Below, in pieces: positions 34,075 to 42,022 of a DNA stretch of 64,000 nt; the stretch's first letter is position 1; every line of letters starts with the position of its first letter. The notes under the pieces were generated by a model, which did not search any database, was not told the DNA's origin, and worked only from the letters and a program-made list of their open reading frames with translations. The translations under genes were made by a program, and so were the position numbers. The DNA is from Halomonas cupida (GTDB lineage Bacteria > Pseudomonadota > Gammaproteobacteria > Pseudomonadales > Halomonadaceae), in the NCBI RefSeq assembly GCF_900142755.1, contig NZ_FRCA01000003.1, positions 62,001 through 126,000 of the forward strand, given 5' to 3'.

Positions 34075-34482
34075 CTACTGCTGGTGCATGTTTCCTTCGC
34101 TAATTCCAGCAAGAACCCCACACGCCTCAACTTCCCGGTCATCGTTGCAACTCGCTCTCAGTGAAACGAGTTGTTTCTCAAGCGCTTGCAGAGCGGTTAT
34201 CTGCGACCGCACATGAGAGATGTGATCATCGAGCAAGGCGTTGACGGCGGTACAAGGCTGATGAGGGTCGTCCTGATAGCTCTGTAGTTCGTGAATCTCA
34301 GCCAGTGACAGGCCCAGGATTCTGCAGCGACGGATGAAGGCCAGCCCCTCACCATGCTTCTCGGTATAGACACGGTAACCGTTGTCCTGCCGATCAGGCG
34401 GCGGCAACAAGCCCTGCTGTTCATAGAAGCGGATCGTCTGTGTTTCGACCCCTACCAACTGCGCCAACTGACCAATGCGCAT
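34075..34482 (-). CDS. MerR-family Cd/Pb-type metal-responsive regulator (CadR/PbrR-like)
   Basis: The 135-residue protein has the N-terminal MerR helix-turn-helix (MRIGQLAQLVGVETQTIRFYEQQGLL) and a dimerisation helix. Cysteines at about 75 (HQPCTAVNALL), 111 (RASCNDDRE) and 119 (EACGVL) match the metal-binding triad of CadR/PbrR proteins. I chose the ATG preceded by GGAGGA rather than an upstream TTG. It is divergent from the CDF exporter and should activate it from the long-spacer promoter in between. It is a passenger of the ISPpu12-like element. Confidence 0.85.
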   Translation of the reverse strand: MRIGQLAQLVGVETQTIRFYEQQGLLPPPDRQDNGYRVYTEKHGEGLAFIRRCRILGLSLAEIHELQSYQDDPHQPCTAVNALLDDHISHVRSQITALQALEKQLVSLRASCNDDREVEACGVLAGISEGNMHQQ

Positions 34483-34513
34483 CAGCCTCCTCCCCAACGG
34501 ATTCTTTACTCTA

Positions 34514-34544
34514 TTGACCTTATAGTAGCTTTATAGTTTTAAAT
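34514..34544 (+). promoter_or_regulatory. MerR-type promoter with 19-bp spacer
   Basis: TTGACC (34514-34519) and TTAAAT (34539-34544) are 19 bases apart, the over-long spacing that MerR-family activators correct. The spacer TATAGTAGCTTTATAG contains an imperfect dyad. It faces the CDF exporter gene. Confidence 0.65.
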
Positions 34545-34577
34545 GGTACCACAACATTGTTCAAGTGGAGTCGTATC

Positions 34578-35474
34578 ATGAGCAAATCCTGTGGTGGCGC
34601 CTGTGGCGGTGATGCAACGTCCGCAGCGGATACCGATATACAGGCCTCCTCCGAGGCGCCAGGGAGATGGGTCAGTGTTTATGCCGTGCCGAAGATGGAC
34701 TGTCCATCAGAAGAACGAATGATTCGCCTAGCCCTGAACGGCTTTGAGGAGATTCGGGCGCTGTCCTTCGACTTGTCGAACCGCCGGCTGAAGGTCGTGC
34801 ATGACGGCGAGGTCGAGCCCGTCACCTCGAAACTGAAGACCTTGGGGCTAGGCGCCTCGCTTCAGGAAACCGTCGCTGCAAATCCGGAGACCATCAAGGC
34901 CGCCGAGTTTTCGGCAGCTTCTGCTAAGCAAGAATCCGGGACCCTGCGCTGGTTGCTCGGCATCAATGCACTTCTGTTCGTGGTGGAAATGACTGCCGGT
35001 CTGATCGCCCAGTCCACCGGCCTGATTGGAGAATCCCTGGACAATTTTGCCGATGCGGCGGTGTACGGGCTTGCCCTTTATGCGGTTGGACATAGCGTGA
35101 AAATGCAGGTACGTGCCGCGCATCTTGCTGGTGTACTGCAACTGATCTTGGCTGTGGGCGTGCTCGTAGAGGTGGTGAGACGCTTTGTATTCGGTAGTGA
35201 GCCTGAATCGCTGGTGATGATGGCTATCGCATTCGTCGCATTGATTGCCAATACCAGTTGTCTGCTGCTCATATCCAAACATCGGGAAGGCGGGGCGCAC
35301 ATGAAGGCAAGCTGGATATTCTCGGCCAACGACGTGGTGATCAACCTGGGGGTCATCACCGCCGGCGCCCTGGTCGCGTGGACCGGTTCCAATTATCCGG
35401 ATCTGATTATCGGCACCATCGCGGGGGGCATTGTACTTAACGGTGCCAGACGCATTTTGGCGTTGAAGGGTTAA
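34578..35474 (+). CDS. CDF-family divalent metal exporter with N-terminal metal-binding region
   Basis: The 298-residue inner-membrane protein has a Cys/Gly-rich start (MSKSCGGACGGD) and an HMA-like domain (about residues 30-90, with VPKMDCPSEERMIRLALNG). A CDF transport domain follows with about six spans. The metal-site motif is GLIGESLDNFADAAVYGL (about 143-160) and the second site is SANDVVINLGVI. The HMA-like N-terminus is typical of the CzcD-like protein in ISPpu12-type elements. Cd, Zn or Pb export is inferred from the CadR-like regulator. I chose the ATG at 34578, 20 bases after an earlier in-frame start. Confidence 0.82.
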   Translation: MSKSCGGACGGDATSAADTDIQASSEAPGRWVSVYAVPKMDCPSEERMIRLALNGFEEIRALSFDLSNRRLKVVHDGEVEPVTSKLKTLGLGASLQETVAANPETIKAAEFSAASAKQESGTLRWLLGINALLFVVEMTAGLIAQSTGLIGESLDNFADAAVYGLALYAVGHSVKMQVRAAHLAGVLQLILAVGVLVEVVRRFVFGSEPESLVMMAIAFVALIANTSCLLLISKHREGGAHMKASWIFSANDVVINLGVITAGALVAWTGSNYPDLIIGTIAGGIVLNGARRILALKG

Positions 35475-35477
35475 ATA

Positions 35478-35990
35478 ATGCTCATTATTGGCAAAAAGCT
35501 CTCGCCGTATGCCCTATTGTCCATATCGGGCCTGCTGGCAGCGTCTGATCAGGCTGTAAAGTGGCTGGTGCAGCAATCAATGGCCTATGGCGAGTATGTT
35601 TCGGTGACCCCGTTCTTTAACTGGGTGCACCTATGGAACACCGGTGCCACATTCAGTCTTTTTGCGAATGGTGGAGGCTGGCAGCGCTACTTTTTTATCG
35701 GAATCGCGGTAGTGGTCTCGATTTTTCTGATCAAGCTGATCCTTGAAAATCGTCATAAAGGAGAAGCCATCGCTTACAGTCTTATCCTCGGTGGCGCCAT
35801 GGGCAACCTGATTGACCGGGTCTTTCGCGGCTATGTTGTGGATTCCTTTGATTTCTATTGGCGAGACTGGCATTGGCCGGCCTTCAACCTGGCTGATATT
35901 GCAATTGTCCTCGGTGCCTTACTTTTCGTTTCCAGCAGCTTGTTGGGTAAAAAAGCAAACACCAATGCCGAGCCGGATGGATCTGACTGA
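35478..35990 (+). CDS. lspA: Lipoprotein signal peptidase (signal peptidase II), element-borne copy
   Basis: The 170-residue aspartyl protease of the inner membrane removes lipoprotein signal peptides. Four spans are visible. Motif LAASDQAVKWLVQQSM (about 15-30), NTGATFSLF (about 53-61), GAMGNLIDRVFRGYVVDSFDF (the first catalytic Asp about 115) and FNLADIAIVLG (the second about 137) are all intact, so the enzyme should be active. It begins three bases after the CDF gene. Extra lspA copies accompany metal-resistance genes in ISPpu12 and pbr operons, where the reason for their presence is debated. Confidence 0.9.
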   Translation: MLIIGKKLSPYALLSISGLLAASDQAVKWLVQQSMAYGEYVSVTPFFNWVHLWNTGATFSLFANGGGWQRYFFIGIAVVVSIFLIKLILENRHKGEAIAYSLILGGAMGNLIDRVFRGYVVDSFDFYWRDWHWPAFNLADIAIVLGALLFVSSSLLGKKANTNAEPDGSD

Positions 35991-36011
35991 CACCTACGCC
36001 TATACAACACC

Positions 36012-37301
36012 ATGACCGAACTTCCCGACAACATCCTTCACCTGCCGCAATACCAAGTACTGGGCTGCAAATCAACCGACGACGAAATGCACTTCCAGGT
36101 GGACGTGCCCGATCCCATCGCCTGCGAGGAATGCGGCGTGCAGGGTGAGTTCGTACGGTTCGGCAAGCGTGACGTTCCCTATCGTGATCTGCCCATCCAC
36201 GGCAAGCGGGTCACTCTCTGGGTGGTCCGCCGCCGATACACCTGCCGGGCCTGCAAGACAACATTCAGGCCCCAGCTACCGGAGATGGTGGACGGATTCC
36301 GTATGACACTGCGGCTGCATGAGTACGTGGAGAAGGAATCCTTCAACCACCCCTACACCTTTGTGGCGGCACAGACCGGCCTGGACGAGAAGACGGTGCG
36401 CGACATCTTCAACGCCCGCGCCGAGTTCCTGGGGCGCTGGCACCGCTTCGAGACGCCCCGCATCCTGGGCATTGACGAGCTATACCTGAACAAGCGCTAC
36501 CGCTGCATTCTGACCAACATTGAGGAGCGAACCCTGCTCGACCTGCTGGCCACCCGCCGCCAGGACGTGGTGACCAACTACCTGATGAAGCTGAAAGACC
36601 GGCAGAAGGTCGAGATCGTCAGCATGGACATGTGGAACCCCTACCGGGCAGCGGTCAAGGCTGTGCTGCCCCAGGCCCGTATCGTGGTCGATAAGTTCCA
36701 TGTGGTGCGCATGGCCAACGATGCCCTAGAGAGAGTGCGCAAGGGCCTCAGAAAGGAGCTGAAACCGTCCCAGAGCCGGACTCTCAAGGGAGACCGGAAA
36801 ATCCTGCTGAAACGCGCTCACGAAGTCTCAGACCGGGAGCGCCTCATCATGGAGACCTGGACAGGCGCGTTCCCGCAACTGCTGGCCGCCTACGAGCACA
36901 AGGAGCGCTTCTACGGCATCTGGGACGCCACCACACGGCTCCAGGCAGAAGCCGCCCTGGACGAGTGGATAGCCACCATCCCGAAGGGCCAAAAGGAAGT
37001 CTGGAGCGATCTGGTCAGGGCAGTGGGAAACTGGCGCGAAGAGACCATGACCTACTTCGAGACGGACATGCCCGTCACCAACGCTTACACGGAGTCCATC
37101 AACCGACTGGCCAAGGACAAGAACCGTGAAGGGCGCGGTTACTCCTTCGAGGTGATGCGGGCACGAATGCTCTACACCACGAAGCACAAGAAGAAGGCAC
37201 CGACTGCGAAGGTCTCTCCTTTCTACAAGAAAACCATCGGTTACGGACTGCCGGACTTCGCAGAGGAACTCAACTACGGAGTCGATCTATCAACCATCTG
37301 A
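36012..37301 (+). CDS. tnpA: ISL3-family transposase
   Basis: The 429-residue transposase starts with a Cys-rich zinc-binding region (CEECGVQGEFVRFGKRD and YTCRACKTTF), followed by a helix-turn-helix. The DDE catalytic core has ILGIDELYLN (first Asp about 157), VSMDMWNPYRAAVKAVLP (second about 206) and YTESINRLAKDKNREGRGYSF (Glu about 359). Full length and uninterrupted. It is the last gene of the ISPpu12-like element, 21 bases after lspA. Confidence 0.92.
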   Translation: MTELPDNILHLPQYQVLGCKSTDDEMHFQVDVPDPIACEECGVQGEFVRFGKRDVPYRDLPIHGKRVTLWVVRRRYTCRACKTTFRPQLPEMVDGFRMTLRLHEYVEKESFNHPYTFVAAQTGLDEKTVRDIFNARAEFLGRWHRFETPRILGIDELYLNKRYRCILTNIEERTLLDLLATRRQDVVTNYLMKLKDRQKVEIVSMDMWNPYRAAVKAVLPQARIVVDKFHVVRMANDALERVRKGLRKELKPSQSRTLKGDRKILLKRAHEVSDRERLIMETWTGAFPQLLAAYEHKERFYGIWDATTRLQAEAALDEWIATIPKGQKEVWSDLVRAVGNWREETMTYFETDMPVTNAYTESINRLAKDKNREGRGYSFEVMRARMLYTTKHKKKAPTAKVSPFYKKTIGYGLPDFAEELNYGVDLSTI

Positions 37302-37336
37302 GGGTGGTATCAGATTGATGGGGTGAAGGTGCCCCA

Positions 37337-37696
37337 TCAACCATTAAATCCGTATACCCAATAGAACAGGGGCAGGAGGTAAGGAAACAGCAGCGTGATC
37401 AGCACCAAGGCAGCGATGGTCCAGAAGATGGCTTTATACGTCGTGCGAACCTGTGACATCGCGCAGGTTTCGTCTGGCTTACAAGCGGTGGCAGGCCGGT
37501 AGATTCGGTGCCAGGCGAAAAACAACGCCACCAGTGCCACTCCCACGAAGAGCGGGCGATAGGGTTCCAAGGCCGTCAGGTTGCCGATCCAAGCGCCCGA
37601 AAAGCCCAGTGCAACCAGCACGAGCGGCCCGAGACAGCAGGTCGAAGCGAGGCCGCCGGCTGCCAGGGCACCACGACCGTTCTTGGATTCCGTCAT
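37337..37696 (-). CDS. merT: Mercuric ion transporter MerT with a transposon-altered C-terminus
   Basis: The 119-residue inner-membrane protein has three spans and the two cysteine pairs that carry Hg(II): GGLASTCCLGPLVLVALG (about 15-32) and ACKPDETCAMSQ (about 73-84). Normal MerT ends near PFFY. Here the chain ends PLFYWVYGFNG, and the last codons lie inside the inverted repeat of the ISPpu12-like element, so the insertion replaced the stop. No merP or merA follows, because the element has cut the operon. It probably still can import Hg(II) but without a reductase, which would be harmful if expressed. Confidence 0.85.
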   Translation of the reverse strand: MTESKNGRGALAAGGLASTCCLGPLVLVALGFSGAWIGNLTALEPYRPLFVGVALVALFFAWHRIYRPATACKPDETCAMSQVRTTYKAIFWTIAALVLITLLFPYLLPLFYWVYGFNG

Positions 37697-37735
37697 TAGG
37701 TTGTCCTTCTGAATTCTTGGCCGATACGCTAACGT

Positions 37736-37760
37736 TACTTCCGTAGTCAACTACGGAGTA
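37736..37760. promoter_or_regulatory. mer operator/promoter
   Basis: TACTTCCGTAGT-ca-ACTACGGAGTA is a near-perfect dyad of the MerR operator type between divergent merR and merT. For merT, TTGACT (inverse of 37745-37750) and TATCGG (inverse of 37721-37726) are 18 bases apart, the long MerR-type spacing. Confidence 0.75.
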
Positions 37761-37767
37761 AAGCTCA

Positions 37768-38138
37768 ATGAATGAGGCACCGGAAAACCTGACCATCGGC
37801 ACCATTGCCCAAGCGGCCGGGGTCAATGTGGAAACGATCCGCTTCTATCAGCACAGGGGGGGCCAACGCCGGAGCGCCCACCTGGCGGCATCCGGCGATA
37901 TGGCAGCGCCGACGTGGCGCGAGTGAAATTCGTGAAAGCGGCGCAGCGGCTAGGATTCAGCCTGGACGAGATCGGGCAGCTACTGGCTCTGGAGGATGGT
38001 GCTCATTTCAGCGAGGCGGCGGAACTGGCGTTACAGCGGCTTGACGACGTGCGCGCCAGGCTGGCTGATCTGACCCGCATTGAGGCGGCCTTATCCCGGC
38101 TGGTCGATGGATACCATGCACATCAAGGGACGATGTAG
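37768..38138 (+). pseudogene. merR: Frameshifted MerR-family regulator lacking the mercury cysteines
   Basis: The start reads [20 protein letters not shown] and [11 protein letters not shown], then a run of seven G changes frame. With one extra G the sequence continues [20 protein letters not shown] and [20 protein letters not shown] to a stop. Compared with Tn501 MerR, the cysteine in EDGTHCEEAS is Phe here ([10 protein letters not shown]), and the two later cysteines are gone because the protein ends YHAHQGTM. So even if the G-run were a sequencing error, this copy lacks all three Hg ligands. Confidence 0.75.
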
Positions 38139-38551
38139 TGCTGCCATCTTCTGACATTCCGTGCAGCCATCTTTTGAAACTGACACCCACCCCAGCTTTC
38201 ACGTACTGATGCCTCGGGCGGTATAGTCTGGCACTGTGCTGCGAGCCAAGACCGCTACCGACCGGACGTGATCAGTCGGGTACGGCAGCTGCGCAGTGGC
38301 ACTCGCACTCGCACTTACAAAGTTGGGCTCAAATGGACTGGTGTGCAGGAACATATGCAGGGTTGTTACCAGTCCGCGCTGGGCTCGCCAGTTGTCGACG
38401 GATCAGAGCCATTGCTCTTGCTCTCTGCCTCATGCTGAACTTGTCACTCTTCTGCCAGCCTGTTCAGGAAAGAGCAAACTGGTTCTCCAGAGGCCTGATA
38501 CACATCTTCGATGATCAGAAGTTGTGTTCGTAAGGCGAGATTGAGCCTTTC
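38139..38551. other. Intergenic region, no gene seen
   Basis: About 410 bases between the merR remnant and the pmrA promoter. Short open frames exist but have no ribosome site or recognisable product. It may contain eroded transposon sequence. Confidence 0.45.
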
Positions 38552-38568
38552 CTTAAGCTGACCTTAAG
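38552..38568 (+). promoter_or_regulatory. PmrA-box-like direct repeat before pmrA
   Basis: CTTAAG-CTGAC-CTTAAG: two hexamers with 5-base spacing, matching the PmrA/BasR box pattern of TTAA half-sites. It lies 57 bases before pmrA and suggests autoregulation. Confidence 0.7.
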
Positions 38569-38624
38569 TTCTGTCAGTCTATGCTGCATTATCGACTATG
38601 TTTGCAGACAAGGGAGGAGAGGAA

Positions 38625-39293
38625 ATGCGAGCGCTGTTGGTAGAGGACGACCCTCTGCTAGGGGATGGCGTGAAGACGGCGTTGGAACGTGAAGGCTACG
38701 CCGTAGACTGGTTTACCTCAGGGAGGTCGGCGCTGGCAGCACTGGTGGCCGAGGAGTTCTCGGTGGTGATCCTCGATCTTGGTCTACCCGACTGTGATGG
38801 TCTGGAGGTGTTGGCCGGTATCCGTCAGACAAGCGCGTTACCGGTATTGATCCTTACCGCGAGGGATGCCATTGAGGAGCGTGTCCGTGGTCTTGATGCC
38901 GGAGCCGATGACTATGTCCTCAAGCCTTTTGACCTACAGGAACTGCTGGCGCGTTTGCGGGTGATCATGCGCCGTGCCTCCGGGCGCACCAGTTCCACCA
39001 TTGTATTGGGGGCTCTGACGGTGGATGAAGCCACGCATGCGGTGTCCTGGTGCGGTGAGGACATTGTATTGAGTCGACGTGAATTTGCACTGCTGGTGGA
39101 ATTGGCGAAAAATCCTGGTCAGGTGTTGTCGCGCCCACGCTTGGAGAGTCTGTTGTATGGTTGGGGGGAAGAGCTTGAATCCAATGCGCTGGAGGTGCAC
39201 GTGCATCATTTGCGCAAGAAACTCGATAAGACAGTCATCGTCACGGTACGTGGCATTGGCTATCGCATCAGTCCTGACTTGGCTGTTCATTGA
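38625..39293 (+). CDS. pmrA: OmpR-family response regulator, PmrA/BasR-like
   Basis: The 222-residue regulator has a receiver domain (Asp8/Asp9 in LLVEDDPLLGDG, phosphorylation site Asp51 in VVILDLGLPDCDG, Lys101 in YVLKPFDLQELLAR). A winged-helix DNA-binding domain follows (about 125-220, ELESNALEVHVHHLRKKL). I chose the ATG with GGAGAGG upstream. Its stop overlaps the start of the sensor kinase gene (TGATG). The TTAAG-type boxes before this gene and before the lipid A genes downstream support a PmrA-type regulator. Confidence 0.85.
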   Translation: MRALLVEDDPLLGDGVKTALEREGYAVDWFTSGRSALAALVAEEFSVVILDLGLPDCDGLEVLAGIRQTSALPVLILTARDAIEERVRGLDAGADDYVLKPFDLQELLARLRVIMRRASGRTSSTIVLGALTVDEATHAVSWCGEDIVLSRREFALLVELAKNPGQVLSRPRLESLLYGWGEELESNALEVHVHHLRKKLDKTVIVTVRGIGYRISPDLAVH

Positions 39294-40705
39294 TGGTTTC
39301 GATTCGCCGCTATCTATTTCGCGTGCTATCGCTGACATTGGTGCTGATTACTTTGCTGTCGGTCGCTGCGGCTTATCTGATCTCCGAGCATGAGTTGGAG
39401 GAGATCCTGGATGCTCAGTTGGCGATAACCGGTCGTGGGCTAATGAGCATGTTACCGGACTCACCCTCCAGGCAAGATTATCAGCGCCTGGCGCAATGGT
39501 TGAAACAGGATAGGGCTGAAGCTGCCTTGTATGCTGCTGACGGTACTGATATTGCGATAGTGGCGAGTGACGAGCAACCAGGGAAAATATATCACCACGA
39601 AGAACGCAAGATGAGTTTAGGGTTCTGGGATAAGCAGGGGCACCCCTTGTTGATGGGGCCGGGCTGGCATGGTAGCTCGACAGAATTTCCTGCTCCTGAC
39701 AGGCAGACTTTCCGTTGGCTCACCTTTGGAGATACCAGTTGGCGCGTTATTTCCATGCAGGATGAAGCGCGTGGTCTGTGGCTGCAATTAGGCATCGAGA
39801 AGGAATATTTTGATGACATCACCGAACGAGTTGCCCTGAACCACTTGTGGCCAATGTTGTTGCTATTGCCATTATGTCTGTTTGTGATGTTGTACCTTAT
39901 CCGGCGAGGCTTGGTGCCGATCAGTGATTTGTCACGACAGGTGGAAGGTCGTGGCTCGCACGATCTGGCACCTATTGAATTGCCCGTGCCCCACGAGTTG
40001 AAGAGCCTTCGAGGTGCTCTGAACAACTTTATCGAGCGCTTGAGCGTGGCATTCGAGAAGGAGCGCCGTTTTACGGCAGATGCTGCGCATGAATTGCGTA
40101 CACCGCTGGCTGCGCTGAAAATACACTTGGACAATGCCATCGACGGTGAGAATGACTCTCTTCCCAAAGCGCGTCAGGGCGTTGAACGCTTGCAACGCGT
40201 TGTTGAACAGTTACTACTGCTGGCTCGTGTCGACCGACAGCAACAATCCGCTACCGAGGTCATCGACCTACGCTATCTGGTGATGGAGCTGGCTGCTGAA
40301 CTCTGGCCGTTGATCGAGGCTCGCCAGCAGAACCTGGAACTCGAACAGCTGCCGAGCACACGAGTGGTGGGCAACAGTACGGAGCTTGGCATCCTGATCC
40401 GTAACCTGCTTGATAATGCCATTCGCTACACACCTAATGGAGGGCATATAGAAGTCTCTTTGTGTGTAACAGGAGGCACCGTCAAGCTCGATATTCACGA
40501 CTCTGGACCAGGCATTCCCGATGAGCTTCTGAGTGAAGTCACTGAGCGATTTCGGCGTTTCAGTGATGCCTCAATTACTGGCAGTGGTTTGGGGTTGTCC
40601 ATCGCTGTGGCATTGGCCAGGCACCAAGGGGTAGTTCTTGGCTTAAGCAACCACGCTGAAGGTGGGTTGGTCGCACAATTGTTATGGCCTGAGCTACCAC
40701 AATGA
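39293..40705 (+). CDS. pmrB: Sensor histidine kinase, PmrB/QseC-like
   Basis: The 470-residue inner-membrane kinase has two spans (about 10-30 and 183-205) with a periplasmic sensor of about 150 residues. HAMP-like and dimerisation regions follow. The phospho-acceptor is in FTADAAHELRTPLAALKIH (His about 265), the N box is LIRNLLDNAIRYTPNGG, and the G boxes are DSGPGIPDE and GSGLGLSIAVA. The start overlaps the pmrA stop. I see no ExxE iron-binding pair as in enteric PmrB by quick reading, though acidic pairs (HELEEILD) occur near the first span. The signal sensed is therefore unknown. Confidence 0.85.
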   Translation: MVSIRRYLFRVLSLTLVLITLLSVAAAYLISEHELEEILDAQLAITGRGLMSMLPDSPSRQDYQRLAQWLKQDRAEAALYAADGTDIAIVASDEQPGKIYHHEERKMSLGFWDKQGHPLLMGPGWHGSSTEFPAPDRQTFRWLTFGDTSWRVISMQDEARGLWLQLGIEKEYFDDITERVALNHLWPMLLLLPLCLFVMLYLIRRGLVPISDLSRQVEGRGSHDLAPIELPVPHELKSLRGALNNFIERLSVAFEKERRFTADAAHELRTPLAALKIHLDNAIDGENDSLPKARQGVERLQRVVEQLLLLARVDRQQQSATEVIDLRYLVMELAAELWPLIEARQQNLELEQLPSTRVVGNSTELGILIRNLLDNAIRYTPNGGHIEVSLCVTGGTVKLDIHDSGPGIPDELLSEVTERFRRFSDASITGSGLGLSIAVALARHQGVVLGLSNHAEGGLVAQLLWPELPQ

Positions 40706-40880
40706 TCCCGTGAACCACTGGTTGAGCTTGGTGCAGAGTGAACCATGGTGGTTCGTATTGGATAGTTTGGGTGACATGGTTTGCGATAGCGTGCTGCACT
40801 GCTATCACCAGGTATGCAGTACTGTTCTGCAGCGCATCGTGCGTTGGTGGTTGTTTGCTTCTTTCCCCCTCTTTCCCTTC

Positions 40881-40897
40881 CTTAAGTATTCGTTAAG
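40881..40897 (+). promoter_or_regulatory. PmrA-box-like direct repeat before the glycosyl transfer genes
   Basis: CTTAAG-TATTC-GTTAAG, followed after ten bases by TATATAG as a possible -10. The downstream GTG start is 50 bases away. Confidence 0.68.
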
Positions 40898-40946
40898 AAC
40901 TCTCATATATAGTTTGCACAGGTTTCTGTTTCGGGAAGGTGGTGAT

Positions 40947-41720
40947 GTGATTCAACCTCTTGTAAGCGTTGTGATTCCAGCCCATAACGAGGCGCAGAAC
41001 CTGGCGACATTACTGGATGAATTGGACTTGTCACTCCAGGCAGCAGGTTATGCCCATGAAATCCTGGTCATGGATGACGGCTCAAGCGATGAAAGCTGGT
41101 CGTTGCTTGGATCACGTGCCGAGCAACAGCCAACGCTGCGCCCAATGCGTCATCAGCGTAGTGCCGGTCAGAGTACATCGATATGGCAGGCGGTACACCT
41201 GGCACGCGGTGAATGGATTATCACATTGGATGGCGATGGCCAGAACGATCCGGCAGACATTCCTGTGTTGCTTGAGCGTGCGCTCAAAGACGATGTGACG
41301 TTGGTTGCTGGGCATCGAATCCAACGTCATGATGATTGGGTCAAACGCTTCTCATCACGTCTGGCCAATCGTGTACGAGGCGCACTACTCAAGGATAATA
41401 CCCCAGATACCGGCTGCGCCCTGAAGGTATTCCGTCGAGATGCTTTTGTGCGCCTACCGTACTTCGATCATATGCATCGCTTCCTGCCCGCACTGATCCT
41501 TTCTCAAGGCGGGAGCTGTGTTTCCATGCCGGTGAGCCATCGCCCGCGTCAGGCTGGGCAATCCCATTACGGTATCAAAAATCGGCTGTGGGCAGGGTTG
41601 CTCGATATCAGTGGAGTGATGTGGCTGCGCTATCGTTCGCGTTTGCCAGCGGAGGTTGTCGAACACACCGCCATTGAAACGCCTTTTACTGTCAGGCAGT
41701 CGGTGGCTGAAAATGACTAG
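40947..41720 (+). CDS. GT2-family polyprenyl-phosphate glycosyltransferase (ArnC/LgmA-like)
   Basis: The 257-residue protein is a GT-A fold transferase. It shows VSVVIPAHNEAQNLATLLDE near the start, the metal motif TLDGDGQNDPADIP (about 90-103) and TGCALKVFRRDAF, which is typical of enzymes that load a sugar onto undecaprenyl phosphate. A frame extends upstream, but the GTG at 40947 follows GGAAGGTGG and the promoter lies just before it. The following genes encode a LAB_N protein and a GT39 enzyme, the order of Bordetella lgm-type lipid A hexosamine addition. The sugar is inferred to be a hexosamine; unproven. Confidence 0.82.
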   Translation: MIQPLVSVVIPAHNEAQNLATLLDELDLSLQAAGYAHEILVMDDGSSDESWSLLGSRAEQQPTLRPMRHQRSAGQSTSIWQAVHLARGEWIITLDGDGQNDPADIPVLLERALKDDVTLVAGHRIQRHDDWVKRFSSRLANRVRGALLKDNTPDTGCALKVFRRDAFVRLPYFDHMHRFLPALILSQGGSCVSMPVSHRPRQAGQSHYGIKNRLWAGLLDISGVMWLRYRSRLPAEVVEHTAIETPFTVRQSVAEND

Positions 41721-42021
41721 TACTCAGGTATGGCTTTGTGTCGGTTTTCTTGGTCAGGCATTGTTCTCGGCGCGTTTCATGGTGCAATGGCTGGCCAGCG
41801 AGCGTGCCAGGCGCAGTGTAGTGCCCACTGCGTTCTGGATTTTCAGCCTCGCTGGTGGTGTCACACTACTGACTTATGCCCTCTACCGTCGTGACCCAGT
41901 TTTTATACTTGGCCAGGGGGCTGGTTTATTCATCTATACCCGTAATCTAATTCTTATCCGCCACGAGCGTGCCAACGGGGACGCCAGAAACGATGATGAC
42001 CAGCAAGTGGCTCCGCGTTGA
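41713..42021 (+). CDS. LAB_N-domain small membrane protein (LgmD-like)
   Basis: The 102-residue protein carries the lipid-A-biosynthesis N-terminal domain (LAB_N): GFLGQALFSARFMVQWLASE (about 8-27), VVPTAFWIFSLAGGVTLLTY and FILGQGAGLFIYTRNLIL, with three spans. Its start overlaps the end of the glycosyltransferase gene, in another frame. Stand-alone LAB_N proteins occur in lipid A glycosylation loci such as Bordetella lgmABCD (from memory), where they may help move the lipid-linked sugar across the membrane. Confidence 0.85.
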   Translation: MTSTQVWLCVGFLGQALFSARFMVQWLASERARRSVVPTAFWIFSLAGGVTLLTYALYRRDPVFILGQGAGLFIYTRNLILIRHERANGDARNDDDQQVAPR

Positions 42022-42022
42022 T

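Larger units (their letters stand above)
34052..37351. mobile_element. ISPpu12-like ISL3-family element carrying metal-resistance and lspA passenger genes
   Basis: Imperfect terminal inverted repeats are visible: GGATTATCTGGTTGATG...CACC at 34052-34075 and the inverse of GGATTTAATGGTTGATG...CACC at 37328-37351 (14 of the first 17 bases match). Between them lie a MerR/CadR-type regulator, CDF exporter, lspA and ISL3 transposase. This is the gene set and roughly the length (about 3.3 kb) known for ISPpu12. The right end lies inside the 3' end of merT. I found no matching target duplication, perhaps because the left flank is rearranged. Confidence 0.7.

Noticed and set aside
34044-37359. Target-site duplication flanking the ISPpu12-like element.
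   Set aside because: The 8 bases on either side do not match; the left flank is probably rearranged with IS5 debris.
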